A DNA stretch of 53,020 bases from positions 4,185 through 57,204 of the forward strand of contig MSJI02000161.1 of NCBI GenBank assembly GCA_001931905.2. The letters run 5' to 3'. Shown here piece by piece: positions 31,699 to 43,486 of the stretch. Source of the DNA: Cladosporium sp. IMV 00045 (lineage: Eukaryota > Ascomycota > Dothideomycetes > Cladosporiales > Cladosporiaceae). Every line of letters starts with the position of its first letter. Position 1 is the first letter of the stretch. Made by a program: the position numbers and the translations under genes. The notes under the pieces were generated by a model. The model was given only the letters and a program-made list of their open reading frames with translations. It was not told the DNA's origin and did no database searches.

Positions 31699-34500
31699 AT
31701 GTCATTTCTTAGCGCCTCGCCTATCCATCCACCGGCACAGCAACTGAGCGTCAAGAAGAGGAAGCGAGAAGAAACAACAACATATACCAACGCCCCTAGC
31801 GAGATCGATTCTAGGCCTTTTGTCATCCGGCCTGCCGGAGATGACCCTTTTGCGAAGACTACCACTTTCAGGCCCGTCTGTGTTCTTCAACGCACCCAGT
31901 TACCGCTTGCTTTCCTAGCGACCGAGAGCGGTGGAAGCCGGCTCTTCACTGCCCACGTTCGGACACTCGAGTCGTTTCACAACAATGGAGAAGGAGGGAA
32001 GATTCTAGTTGCTGAACAAAAGGAGGAAGGTCGCCTCTATGTCTTGGAACGCGCAGCCAAGCATGTATATGCATTATGTCGGCTTGAAGCATGGGTTACC
32101 ACAAATACTGTGAGCCGCATTGCTAAAGATGAAAATGGCGCGTCTGAAAGGGCTGTCAAGAGGAGGATAGTCGAATGTAGCAAGGCTTCACCGTGGTGGG
32201 CCCAGGCAGCGGTCGATATACAAGGAGACACTTCACGTGCTCCACCCGGACTCTTGCGACTTTCTATGCGACCTCAGGTTTCCGACGCGACGACTGGAGT
32301 AATGCCGAAAGAGGAGGACTTGAAAGCATCGACAGGTCTGAAGGTACGTCCCAAGAGCAATGCGCCACAGGAAGAACAGGCAGAGTCTCAGGTTGTAGAC
32401 CATGGACCACAGGATCCTTTGGAAGAGCTTGCGAAGCAATACTTGGACGCGTTATATCTGTCCAGGACATCACTCGCATACTTTGCCAAAGGTCCATTGT
32501 CGCGTGCAAGAGCCGCGTTCACCAGCACAGATGATTTGTCAAGTTCACCCACAGTGCTGGCCGAATTCTTACGCAATTCCATCCTGCCTGCTGCTACCAT
32601 GGACAAGAAGTACAAAGACAACCTCACGACAATCATCAAGGAAATGCCTGCGGTCACTACGAGCCCGGTCAAGTCACGTCGGAAACGGAAGTTCAAAGCC
32701 AAGCGCGATAAGGCAGGTCTTTTCACCAACGAACAAGAGTTCATCGAGGGATGGTGGCACGGAGAAGAGCCTCCAAGCAGCCTGGTGTCACCTGAGAATG
32801 TCGACACACGCCTGCGGCGACGAATACCTGAGCTCAGGACTCGTGAAACCTATTTGCAAATTATTCTCATCCTTGAAGCCTTGTTCCTGGAGACCAGCAT
32901 CAACAAGAACATGCAGCAGCAGGCTAAGGATGCTTCCAATCTTGACCCAGAATCCCAAGATGCCGCAACAACTCAAAACGTCGAGTCTCAAGCTGAGCCT
33001 GTTGCAGCAAAGCGTAAGGGCAAGAAAGCTCAAGACTTACACATGCTGTTGGAGACCCTTCTCGACCGTCTATGCATTTGGCAGTCTCTGGAAGCACATG
33101 CCCCTGGGAAGAGCTCGCAGAACGACGGTGATGCTAAGACGCATGAGCCTAGCAACGAGCTTCGCAATTTCTGCGTTGAGATTATTGTGCCGTTCTTTGT
33201 GCCGCGTCTCCCAAAAGAAGCAGCACTGGTAAACAAGAAACTAGGAGGGCCAAGTCCACCATCTCCGGAAAAGAGAAAATCGACGTCTTCACGAAGCAAA
33301 CCCGGAGAGCCTGCTATACGCTCACGACCTGAAACGAAGTCACGAAAACCGCTCTCAAGAGTCGCAACGGAGACTCTCAATCAAGATTCTTCAAAGCCAG
33401 TCCCGGGCCTTCATCGGTCGGCCACCGATCCTGTGCCCATTAAACGCGAAGATTCACAGCCTTCATTGGCATCTATACCGCCAGCAGCAGCACCAATTCG
33501 GAAACCACGCGAGAGTCTCCTCAAGTCCTACTCATCTGGACATCGGCAGGTAGATCTGAACGCCAATTCCGCCGCAGCAGCCGAGAAGCTGCGCAAGAAA
33601 AGGGAAACAGAGGCACAAGTCCGAGAAGCGATCGCAAACGCCAGAAAACCCAACCGACCCATGGCAACGAAAGAAGTCGCTGCACGAGCCGACGAGCGTT
33701 TCGCGCAGACTCTGGCGAAGACGTCTTCTCGTTCGTCTCGTCCACAAGGCGTCCACGTCGCAGCAACCCCCAAACGTCCCAAACCAGCGTTCACCACCCA
33801 ATACGTCCCAGCAAGCCATCACAGCTCCCAACCCTCCCTCGTCCCATCCTCTTCCACCCGCCACCGCGCAGCACCAGACACCCTCACACAGATCGACAGC
33901 ACGCCAGCAATCCCTCAAACCGCTCACCGCACCACGACAGCCCTTGCGCGCCGCTCAAGCATCGCCGGCATAGAAGAAACGCCCTCTCGCGACAGCAGTC
34001 TGAAGTTCGCACCCATCAGCCCATCGGCCCTGCGCGCCGCGCCGCTCAGTTTGCGGCCGACAACGACGACGATGTCTCTCGGCGACTCGCCGACCGCCCG
34101 CCGCACGACGAGTCATGTCGTCGCCGCCACGCCCGTCAAAAGCGGCGTGGCGCGCAGGGTCAATTTCAGCCTTGGGCGGGCGCCTAGCATGCCCAGTCTG
34201 AGAGGGGAGAAGCACGATAGCAGTGAGCATGCCGTGCCTGCGACTTCGGACGCGGCTTTGGTGCAGGGGACGCCGATCAAGGCTGCTCCTTCTGCTGCTG
34301 CTGCTGCTGCTTCGGGTGGACTTTGTAGCGAGGAGAATTTTGGTGGAGCTGCAGCTGCAGCTGCTGCAGGTGGAGTTGCTGATGCTGGGGTCGGGGCTGG
34401 TGTGGGGGTTGGGGATGGGGATGCGTATGGGGTGGAGATTGCCGGGAAGTCGATTTACGATGCTTGGAATGATGATGATGATTATGAGGAGCTTGCTTGA
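31699..34500 (+). CDS. SLD3: DNA replication regulator Sld3
   Basis: An intronless 933-residue frame. The central part (about 240-510) resembles the Sld3/Treslin domain: DPLEELAKQYLDALYLSRTSLAYFAKGPLSRARAAF, later FIEGWWHGEEPP and LRRRIPELRTRETYLQIILILEALFLE. In yeast this domain binds Cdc45 and loads it at origins. The C-terminal 400 residues are disordered, basic and Ser/Pro-rich with at least five minimal CDK sites (SPVK, SPEK, TPKR, TPVK, TPIK), as expected for a protein whose CDK phosphorylation drives Dpb11 binding. A poly-Ala/Gly stretch lies near the end (from about 34290). It is nuclear and probably cell-cycle controlled. Confidence 0.8.
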   Translation: MSFLSASPIHPPAQQLSVKKRKREETTTYTNAPSEIDSRPFVIRPAGDDPFAKTTTFRPVCVLQRTQLPLAFLATESGGSRLFTAHVRTLESFHNNGEGGKILVAEQKEEGRLYVLERAAKHVYALCRLEAWVTTNTVSRIAKDENGASERAVKRRIVECSKASPWWAQAAVDIQGDTSRAPPGLLRLSMRPQVSDATTGVMPKEEDLKASTGLKVRPKSNAPQEEQAESQVVDHGPQDPLEELAKQYLDALYLSRTSLAYFAKGPLSRARAAFTSTDDLSSSPTVLAEFLRNSILPAATMDKKYKDNLTTIIKEMPAVTTSPVKSRRKRKFKAKRDKAGLFTNEQEFIEGWWHGEEPPSSLVSPENVDTRLRRRIPELRTRETYLQIILILEALFLETSINKNMQQQAKDASNLDPESQDAATTQNVESQAEPVAAKRKGKKAQDLHMLLETLLDRLCIWQSLEAHAPGKSSQNDGDAKTHEPSNELRNFCVEIIVPFFVPRLPKEAALVNKKLGGPSPPSPEKRKSTSSRSKPGEPAIRSRPETKSRKPLSRVATETLNQDSSKPVPGLHRSATDPVPIKREDSQPSLASIPPAAAPIRKPRESLLKSYSSGHRQVDLNANSAAAAEKLRKKRETEAQVREAIANARKPNRPMATKEVAARADERFAQTLAKTSSRSSRPQGVHVAATPKRPKPAFTTQYVPASHHSSQPSLVPSSSTRHRAAPDTLTQIDSTPAIPQTAHRTTTALARRSSIAGIEETPSRDSSLKFAPISPSALRAAPLSLRPTTTTMSLGDSPTARRTTSHVVAATPVKSGVARRVNFSLGRAPSMPSLRGEKHDSSEHAVPATSDAALVQGTPIKAAPSAAAAAASGGLCSEENFGGAAAAAAAGGVADAGVGAGVGVGDGDAYGVEIAGKSIYDAWNDDDDYEELA

Positions 34501-35124
34501 TAGGACAGGCAAGGCAATCAATAGAAAAGAAGGGAAATGGAATTAATTTTTTCGATCGATCTTGGGCTCTCTCTCACCCTCGCTTGATCGTGTGATCGAA
34601 TGGATTTGCAGATTCAATCCACGACTCGGCCAGACTTCACGGTGGCCTTGATTATTGAGCCGTTGCGATTGGAAATGACTCTTTCCGACCAGACTCCGTG
34701 CATGTCCGCTAATCGCCGTTTCTTTGAGTCTGTTGAGCGATTTTGCTTGTCTATCACAATGGGGTTGGTCGACTCTTCTGTCGATCGAAATGAATATTGA
34801 AGAACCAGCGCTTTTTTATTTGCATAGCGGGCAGCGAGCAGTACGTACATGCGATCGTGTAAATCTCTATCATCAAAACGGAAAAAAAAATATGCTGTAA
34901 CTCATAATACCCAGCGTTGCCACTGTGCAGTACCTGTTTCGGTCATGAAATGCAGTCTTCTTTGCGTCTAAAGAACAAAATACAAGACGTGAGCAACAAA
35001 CCACGTCGAGGCAAAAACCCCATTCTGAGCCCTCCTGTCCGTCAAAAAGCGAAATATATCATAAAACCATCCAAAAGCAAACCCACCCGTTCTTGCGTAA
35101 AAAGTCGTGATCAAAACCCAGCCA
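34501..35124. other. intergenic between convergent genes
   Basis: 624 bp of shared 3' flanks of SLD3 and the CTF1/FarA-like gene. No feature was recognised. Confidence 0.5.
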
Positions 35125-37925
35125 TCAAGCCATCAAACTCTCCATGTTCACCGTCCCATCCCCTGGTTCGCCACCAACACCGATACCATCCAAACCATCA
35201 CCAACACCACCGCTGCCAATCCCCTGCATCCAATCGAGCGCGAAGCCACTGCTCTCGCCCTGCATGACGCCGTAGGAATGGTGAGGGTCGTCGGGCGCCA
35301 TCTCGCCAAACCCGCCCAGAGCGTCCAGGTTGATCATGCTGTCGAAGTCGGGCTCGAACTCGCCCGTGCCGACCATGATGGCGCCGTCGGAGAACATGTT
35401 GTGCATGCCGTGCGAGTCGCTGCTGTCGTTGAGGGAGGGGAATTTGCCGTCGGCCATGCTGGTGGCGTCCAGGGCGTCGGGGAAGGCGGGGGCGAGAGGG
35501 TCGATCTCGCTGCCGTTGGTGGGGAAGTGGTGCTCGGATGCGCCGCTGCCGTGGTGGTCGGAGTCTGGGGGTGTGGATGCTAGGTAGGAGTTGAGGCGGC
35601 GGGCGATGTCGTCGTCGGTCAGGGGGAGGCCGTTCGCTGCGATGTTTGCGGCGTTGGGCTGGGAGGTCGTGGTTTCTGGTGGAGGCGTGAGGTGGCCGCG
35701 GGCGGATGTGGGAGGGGGTGGGTTGGTGAGTTTCATGCGGCGCCCGGCGTCCATGAGACCTTGCGTGCTGGTGATGACGTTGCGCGGTTCTTTGACCTCG
35801 TTGGGCTTTTGTGGAAGGGTAATTTCGGCTTTGCGGATGGCGGCCTCGAGGAATGCGGTGCTGTAGTCTGCCGCTGCGTAGATGTCGCGCAGGCGTGCCA
35901 TGGTCTGCATGCACTGGCAGAAGCCTTGCAGGCTGGTGCGGCGGGTGCTCTCGTCGGGCGCCTTGATGTCGAGGAGGTGGATGATGACAGCTGGGAGGAG
36001 GACTGTGATGCCCGTGGTGGGGAGGAGGCGAACGAGATCGAGGTTGTATAGCGTGCTGGCGATGCTGGTGATTTCGCTGGCGGCCAGGCGAACGGCTTTG
36101 CGTGAGACATCGATGACATCTGCTTTGGCGTCGCGAGGAACCATACCGCTAGACGGGAGGACTTGAGGTCGGTGAAGAGCCGAGAGAGTGGAATAGTAGA
36201 TCATGTGGAGCAAGGAGCGGTTGAGCACCATGTATCCATCTCCAGCCTCGACATCGTTCCACATTGGCACGCGGTAATGTGCTTCTTCGGGCAAGTTTGC
36301 TTTCCATTCCTGCAGCGCCTCATCGCAAGCTTGTACTTCAGTGGTGCCTGATTCGTTCTTCTTAGGCTGAAGCGACATCGTCGTCCTCGTGCTGCCTTCG
36401 GCGTTGCCAGAGGCTTGGTTGTTGTGAAGCACAGAATACTGCACAGAAAGTACACTGCTGATGCAAATGCAAAGCTTCGCCTTCTCAATGCAGAGAATCG
36501 CCAGTTGACGCTGCTTCTCGGTATCGCGGAAAAGGGTGCAATCGGGTGGAATGCAAGTAGAGTCTTCAGGCAAAGTTGCGATTTCGAAGTCATCCACCGT
36601 GAGCATGGGTACGTCGAAATCACCCGTCTTTATGCGGGTTGGCCTCCTCATACCGAGAGCGATCAGGCGATCACGCATGTACGTCGACCACCACATGCGT
36701 TTCCACAGCTTTTGTTTCGCTGGGTCCATTCTCTCAGGATTGCGATGCAGGCCGATTGTTTGAGCCAGTGAGACTGCGATGCCCATCCAATGGTGGCTGT
36801 CTTTCTGATCATCAGGCGTCTCGTACCAGTAGGTCATTATGAGCAATGATTGGATGAGGGGAATGCGGTCAGCCTCGAGATCGAAGTCGTACAGCAAGCG
36901 AGTCTTGTTAAAGAAATCTCTCCTGGCGTCTCGTCGAGAGGAGTAGCCCGCGTTCTCCAGGTGTCGCATGTCCACAGAGGCGACGCCTGCAAACATGACA
37001 GATTGGAAGAGAAGCAGACCCATTTGCTTCGAACCGTCGTGGCAATCGACGGTTGCGACGAAATCATGCAGGTCGAGAAGGGGCATAAAAGGGTGAATGA
37101 CCTCTGCATAACAACGAATGAGCTCGTTGCGAAGCTCGATGTTTGGAATCGACAGAGCACCCTTGTTTTGTAAGTACGTGATTTCATCGTTACCGAGACG
37201 ATCGGGCAGCGGCTTGATGTAAGCGGGAAGCATTGGAGGAGGTGTTGCGGTAGGCGACACCAGACTGTTAATCATGGGCATAGTCTCCGAGATTGATCCA
37301 TTGCGTTGTTGGCCCAGACGTTGAAGATTGTATAGTATGCTGGGAGTGCTGATTGAGTGTCTTGGTGTGCTGTTTGTGAGAACATCCTTCTTCAGGTCTT
37401 GGTCTGTACCATATAAGCTATTACTCGTATGCATGTCTGCTTTGCTATACTTACAGAGTGAATGTGGCACGTGCTCGCTCGAGCGTCGTAAAGGTTCGTA
37501 AGGTGGGTGCGCCGACATTGGAACGTTGGCGGCAGGCTTGATGGTGTTGTTCTTCGCGGCGGGCGAAGTCTCGTTAGTAGTCCATTTCCTGTGGTCTGTT
37601 AGACTACGGTGCTTCAATCCAAGACCGCTATCAAGGTCATGACCTACTTTTTGCGTTTGCTTTCGGAAACGATGCATTCGACCTCGTCCAATCTACAGTT
37701 TGTACAAGGCGCACCGTGCTCTACTACATTGCAGCGGACCTTGCGCGAGCGACAGCATTGGCAGGCTTTTGATGCTCTTCTCTTGACGCTTTTAGGCGGC
37801 CGGTTGCCATTCGACTTGAGGCCGGCATCGGAGGCAGTGCGTTTCGAGATCTGGGAATGTAAATGGATCGTGTCCGCGGGAGGCGAGGAAGACGAGTCCG
37901 AGAAGTTGCCATCCATTGAGTCCAT
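35125..37925 (-). CDS. Zn2Cys6 transcription factor, CTF1/FarA-like
   Basis: Exons 37925-37648 and 37588 onward, joined by removing a 59-nt intron (KRKK|KWTTNET). A second intron of 51 nt (37404-37454, GTAAGT donor, ACAG acceptor) is likely; it keeps frame, giving 896 residues if spliced and 913 if retained. The zinc cluster is CQCCRSRKVRC...CTNC...C at about 53-83. The middle domain includes FHPFMPLLDLHDF-like, LIQSLLIMTYWYETPDDQKD and LIALGMRRPTRI, close to fungal cutinase/fatty-acid regulators (CTF1-beta, FarA). By family it is a nuclear activator of fatty-acid catabolism and lipolytic genes. The C-terminus is Gly/Asp/Pro-rich, as in activation regions. Confidence 0.87.
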
Positions 37926-40431
37926 TGTTGCTATAGTGCTAGTGCAATCCAGTCCGGTAGATGTTCTTCAATACAATCTTCGCTCCAGCACAGTCATCCC
38001 AGGAAAGCGGCAAAGAGGGAGAAGGAAGAAGGAACATGGGAATAAGGAAAGTGGAAGCAGGGCCCAAAAGGATAATAGCAAGCTATGGATGGCGGCGCAA
38101 CGATCAAGGACCCGGGAGGGATCATTCGTGGAGTGTACTCCACTGGGGTCCCCACAAGGGCGGCGCGGTCATGGCGAACGGACAGACTATTCCCCCAGCA
38201 TCATATTGTGGCTCGAGCACGAGTTATCTCCGCTTTTCGAGGGCGTTACATGCACCAAGGGCTGGAGGATGAGAAGGGAATGGCGCCCGCCCGCGACAAG
38301 GCGCCTGGCCATACGACCGACTCCACCGTAGGGCGTGGCGAATCGTGGTCACCAACTGTAGCCACCTTTCGGAGTGGACGGTGTGTCCGGAGAGTGTGCG
38401 GGTCATGGCCACCATGAACGATGATGACAGGCGCAACGTCCGACATCCAACGTGATCGTGTGCCGCGTGGGTATATCCAGACAGTATGACATACCTGCGG
38501 AAACAGGACCAGAGAGTCGTAGTGCCTGGGGCCTTGCACAGTCCACACAGAGCAGCGCCACACGGCGGTGATTCCTCGATCTCGCAGATTGGCATCTCTT
38601 CAGGCCTCGGTCTGTGTCCGGCGCAGGAGAGACATGGCCGGGATGCTGACCAACCGCAAGAGGCTCGTCGCCATCAGAGTTGGCCCCGCCAACATCCGTG
38701 AACAGTGCGCCAAGGCGAGCCTCGGCGCCATCGCTGGGACCAAGCGAGCACTGGCGAGCATCAGACGCATAACTGCTGCTTGTCCCTGCGCCCGCTCGTC
38801 GTCTATCCCCCGCCCACCACGCAGGACGACAGGTAAAGCAAAACGCGCCGGCAGGTGCTCGCGGAGGTTTCCTCTCTCCCTCGCACACAGTCGCTCTGTG
38901 AGAGAGTTGGCACCTTGCCGCATGCAGCACGCCGCCGTCTCTCTCATTCGCCTGCCTGCGGTACGTGCCCCGACTTCACTTCGTCACACCCCGTACCCGT
39001 CGGCGGTGAGGTGTGCCGCCGTATCCGATCGTGCACGCTATCAGTGGCTATATGCCACATGTTGACAGGAGCGTGAAACCTAAGTATGACTGCGGCCGTA
39101 TTGGGGAGATGATAAGTGACACGCATGCAGAACTCGCTGCGCGTACGATCGTGAAGCCCAACGTCGAAAACAATAATAATACTTACGTCCGCAATCATTC
39201 CGTGCTAGTCAGCGGAATTTGAACGTTGATGGTACGTATTGTTGATCATGTACCATGCGAACAAGAAACACGCGAAACAACTCCGAATCTTCGATCTGCG
39301 ACACAAAACGTCAAGCGACGCAACTTTCTCTCGAGCCAGAAGCTACCTACCCATACGCTCTCGATCTCAGCTAGGCCCCCATAGACCTCTTTTATGACAC
39401 AACAAACAAGAGCACATGAGGGTCCCTTCGTTAAAACAGAGCTCAATCAAACTCAGCGGGGTAAGACTAAGACCAAGCCACCAGCCCATGGAGAAAACGG
39501 GGCTGGTGAACAAACCATATCATATCCACTTCGTCGCATGCCCTTCCGACTTTTCCTTGCCCCTTTCCATGAAGAAAACAACGGACCATCTCCGCATGCA
39601 TTAATACCAAGCACTCTCGCCATGCCTTCGCTAGACGCCCACCTTCTGGGGTGAGCTGCCCACTCTGCAACTATATCAGCAGGCGTCCTAAGGCCAAAGA
39701 CAATCGAAGATGATGAAGGCCTCTCATCTCCCGCGCGCCAGATTCAGTGAGCGCCAAGCCGCATGGCCTCGACAGGGATGTCACTCCTCGCCTGTCTCTT
39801 ACTTGACAAACTGCCTCAATTACAATTGGCACCGTTCGCCCGGCAGAAGGGTCATCCCGAGCGCAGAGTTTCTTCTGAGAAGGTTGTGTGTATGTCTCTA
39901 GGTACCCAAGCGAGAGATCAAGTACCGCGTTATTCACTGTCCACTCACCGCGTCTGATCATCGTCTTGGTGGGATGGCTGCGGACGCTGCTCCTTTTTTT
40001 CCAGAAGCACTCTAATCATTGTTCATGGGGAGGTGTTGAAGAGGATCGTCAGCACCGGCTTGTCCAATCGTCAGACTACACCACTATCCATACAGTACTG
40101 TACATAAAAAGGTTGCATTCGCATGAGCGACAGACCCCCATCAGGCCCGCAATTAGGCTACCCTTGCAATATGACCTACCTCTTACCTTGATGATTGGGG
40201 CCTATAGTGCAGAGTCCACGAGTCCCACACCCCGCCGAGTTCGCATTGACCATGCAGCAGCTTTGCATCAGCTATCGTGGGACGCTTACGCATCGATTTT
40301 GCGCGATTTCATGCGTCCTGCGCGTGATATCTCTCTTCACTTATCGAGCTTGAGGTTGCGCGATAGCATCAGCAAATTAAATGGAATATATTCAAATTGA
40401 TGCGTGTAAGGTCATCAATTCAACCAATCCA
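37926..40431. other. long intergenic region
   Basis: About 2.5 kb between the CTF1/FarA-like start and the tRNA. It is GC-rich near 38,100-38,950 and contains many antisense-type open frames, none protein-like. No repeat, transposon or RNA gene was recognised. Confidence 0.45.
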
Positions 40432-40514
40432 GCTTCTTTAGCTCAGTGGTAGAGCGTGGGATTGCAGCATTGCAAGATATCCTAAGGTCCCTGTTTCGAT
40501 CACGGGAGGGAGCT
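40432..40514 (+). tRNA. tRNA-Cys (GCA) with 11-nt intron
   Basis: A complete cloverleaf can be drawn: acceptor GCTTCTT/AGGGAGC (two G-U pairs), D stem GCTC/GAGC, anticodon stem TGGGA/TCCTA, T stem CCTGT/ACGGG with loop TTCGATC. The anticodon GCA is at 40464-40466 after T-T, and the intron is 40468-40478, at the canonical position after base 37. The discriminator base is T73 (40514), the cysteine identity base. The A box TAGCTCAGTGG is standard; the B box (GTTTCGATC) departs slightly from consensus. Confidence 0.88.
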
Positions 40515-40730
40515 GAACTCTTTTGTCCGATTTCTGTCCTTACTAGTCGACTGTTCATTTTTGCTTTTTGCACTTGTTCTGGAAAATTACACGAAAAAGC
40601 TAAAGACACAATCAAGATGAGATGAAAAGGAATATCCATCACTCGTCGAGCTGTCGGCACACTCTTTGCGGTTTTGTTGTCATTGACATCGGAATGAATG
40701 GTCTCAGGACCATTGGGTAGCATATCACCA

Positions 40731-41211
40731 ATGCTCGCTCCCGAAGTACCTGCAAACGTACTTTCTGAGAAACGTAAGGCACTTCCTGGTTTAGAAATGA
40801 CAATTACTGATCACTTCCATGCAGGCCAACCGGCACACCAGACCACGCTACTTCTCGACTACTACATGGAACCAAAATCCCGTTCGTCCAATCCTTCAAA
40901 AGACGTCCCACCTCCAGCCAACACACTTGACAACGACACCAGGCAAAACGTCCACGCCCTGAGTGAACAAACCCTAAACCATCATCGGGACCAATGCCAT
41001 AACAGAGGCACAACAATCCTGCCGAATGAGCCGCACCGCTCACAACGCGTATCTGTCCGCCTTCAACCACACCCCAACAGCCCTACTCCAATACACTACG
41101 GATCCAGACCGCACGATCCCGCTCGACATCGAAAAGAAGGCACACGCGTCCAAATCGGGTCGTTCGGCTTCTTGGTGGGAAATTTCAGAAAACGACTACC
41201 CTGCCCACTAA
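40731..41211 (+). CDS. doubtful small gene, unknown function
   Basis: Proposed exons 40731-40773, 40825-40962 and 41006-41211 give 128 residues. Intron 1 is convincing (GTAAGG, TTACTGATC branch point, TGCAG, 51 nt, in frame). Intron 2 (43 nt, GTGAAC...ACAG) is short and weak, but needed to reach the protein-like last exon MSRTAHNAYLSAFNHTPT...WWEISENDYPAH. Without it the frame runs on to 41303 as low-quality sequence. A frameshifted remnant is an alternative. No family was recognised; it is soluble and polar. It lies 217 bp past the tRNA. Confidence 0.35.
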
Positions 41212-41770
41212 GTCAGGCCCGCGACACCCACAGAAACCAGCTTCGATCACTCATTTCGCCATCCGGCCATGCCGGCATCCGAGCAATCCGCCCCGATCAT
41301 TAAAGTCTGGCGTCGATTTCTTTCCACTCCGTGGCTGGACGAAGCAGCAGGACAGAAGGACATACGTGCTCTGAAGCGATTGTCGGTTGCGGGTCAAGAG
41401 ATTCAAACATGCAAGGGTCGGTCGAATGACGTGAACTTGGATCGGTCGGAGTGCTTGCTTGCCGAATCGATTCGTCTGGGTCCATGGTATCCCTTTGATC
41501 GATACCGCCGTACGATGCATGTTCGAGGCTTTTCGTGAATACGCGATGTGGTGGATAGGTGGTATTATCTACTTATCAAATCTATGTGGTATCATATCTG
41601 CTATAAATTCTACAAAAAATATGTGCCGTCAAATTTGTCGTCATCATCGTCGTCGTCGTCGTTCGTTCGAATTGCTATTCCGTAATGGGTTAAGCGACGA
41701 AGCCGGGATTATGGACAAAACAACAGGGAGGCGGATGATGAGCAATAAAAACCAGATCAGCCGCACTGGC
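41212..41770. other. intergenic, ceramidase 3' region
   Basis: 559 bp between convergent genes. A short CGT/CGTC run lies near 41640-41665. Nothing else was recognised. Confidence 0.45.
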
Positions 41771-42889
41771 TCAATTCGACTTCTTGACGTGTCCATTCGG
41801 TTGATTCGCTGTTGATAACGAGTCCGTCCGCACGACGACAGGCACGCTGAAAATGCGCGGCCAGATGAGTTCGAATTCGTCTTGTCGTCCGTTCAGGCAG
41901 TGGCGTAGCCAGATGCCCCAGACGATGTAGCAGTACTGTTTGGTGAGATGTTCGGTCAGCATTCGAACGATTCTCGCAATCGATCTTCACCCAAAATCGC
42001 AGTCGCGAAGGGTAAGACTTTAAAAGGGAAAACGATTAAAACTCACAGCACCAAACCCCGTCCCGATATGCCACCATCCGTGGCCCTCCAACAGCACACC
42101 CCAAGGAAGACCGATCTCATGCCTCCACCTCCTCAACTGCGAGCAGTACGCATTATCCAGATTCCACACCGCGAAGCCGCCCAGGAAAACCGTCAACCCC
42201 ACCCCGATCATCCACCACATGCGGCGCAGAATCTCCCTGTCCCTATCGTCCCTGCGCTTCTGCTCTGCCTGCGAGACGGGCTTCTCCACACTCCCGTTCT
42301 GCTGCTGCCCCTGCCCTTCCTGCGCCATTTCCCTCTCCTCCCTGCGCTTGCGATAATAAGGTCGAATGCTGACTTCCATGACGTACATGGAGCGGAGAAG
42401 GACGATGGCCGTGAGGATGGCGTAGGCGTTCTGGTGGAAGGTCGGGTCTTGCAGGTAGTGGTAGTAGGCGGTGATGAAAACCGCCAGAGCCGTGAGAGCG
42501 ATGCCCAGCAGAAGCGGAACCGGGTGTTGGCGTTTGTGCTCGAAGGTCGCCCAGAACATCAGGCAGGTGGTGTAGATCATGGAGAGCTCGTCGACGAGCT
42601 GCATGGGGTACTTGAGGGTGGTGTGGAAGAGGAAGCTGCCGGTGCCGACGAGCAGGTAGCCGATGAAAGTTATGAGGAAGATGCGGTCGTGCGATTGGGT
42701 CAGGCAGTTGCTGATGCCGCGGTAGGCGAGGTAGATGAAGAGCAGGTTCGTGAGAGTGTTGATGATTTCGGCGGAGTATTGGGTGGCGTAGTAGTTTTCC
42801 TCGCACCAGTCGAGGGTGGAGGTGATGGGTGCCCAGTAGCCATCGTTGCGCGGTGGAGGGTATGGTATGTTGGGTAGGTGGAAGGGCAT
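41771..42889 (-). CDS. alkaline ceramidase (Ypc1/Ydc1 family)
   Basis: Exons 42889-42047 and 41935-41771 give 335 residues; the 111-nt intron has a TGCTGAC branch point and joins GTGFGA|YCYIVWG. Seven hydrophobic helices fit this integral ER/Golgi family. Conserved features are the N-terminal YWAPITSTLDWCEENY, GTGSFLFHTTLKYPMQLVDELSMIY with metal-binding His and Asp, and C-terminal GHGWWHIGTG with the remaining metal-binding His pair. It hydrolyses phytoceramide or dihydroceramide to a sphingoid base and fatty acid. A cytosolic loop of about 45 residues, rich in Lys/Glu/Gln, interrupts helices near residues 175-225. It is divergent from the prefoldin gene. The longer upstream open frame is not protein-like. 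Confidence 0.9.
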
Positions 42890-43486
42890 GCTGTTGCGAG
42901 AGCGAGGCTTGCTCTTCCGTACTTGGTGGGGGAAGGGAGGAGAGAGGTACGAGCGAGGTCTTATTCTTGACCACCGCTGAGAGATAGGAAGAGAAGCTGC
43001 CAGCGTTCTTCCAAGAATCGTTGTTTGCGAACGTGCTGCGCTAGAGAGATATAGTAGGCAGCCGTGCTTGCTGCTGCTCCGCTCAGACCCGCGGAGTGAA
43101 TGGGGTGCGGGACATGACGATTGTGAGTATTCTATTGTGTAGCCGATTGGCAAACGAGTGGGGAAAGGGAATAAAATGGCAAGACAGAAGGCGGTAGGAT
43201 TAAAGCAGCGCGTCAGCAGGCCACTTACGAGATCTGCAGTCGCCCACGTTTCTGCTGCTTGCTGCTGTTGAACTAGCAGCGTAGGCAAAAGAGCTTCGAA
43301 GTCCAGCGAAAGTTGGGTTTGGCTGCGTCACTCCCGCGCCCGCAGAGCCGCAAGCGATTGAGGGAGAGTGAGGAGGGGAAAACATGTGACAGCTGCTGCG
43401 CAAGTCCAGTCCAGCCAGCCTACAACCCTTGAAAGACCCGTCCAAGATAATAACAAACACCACCAACACATAACAAACCCACAACA
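42890..43486. promoter_or_regulatory. divergent promoter, ceramidase / prefoldin
   Basis: 597 bp between the two start codons. No motif can be supported. Confidence 0.4.

Noticed and set aside
37926..40400. Several 60-170-codon open frames in the 2.5-kb gap
   Set aside because: Compositions are out-of-frame-like, with no domains, no splice-supported joins and no good start contexts.
42890..43288. N-terminal extension of the ceramidase frame
   Set aside because: Sequence upstream of Met at 42889 is low-complexity and unlike the family, whose members start at the conserved Pro/Tyr-rich segment.
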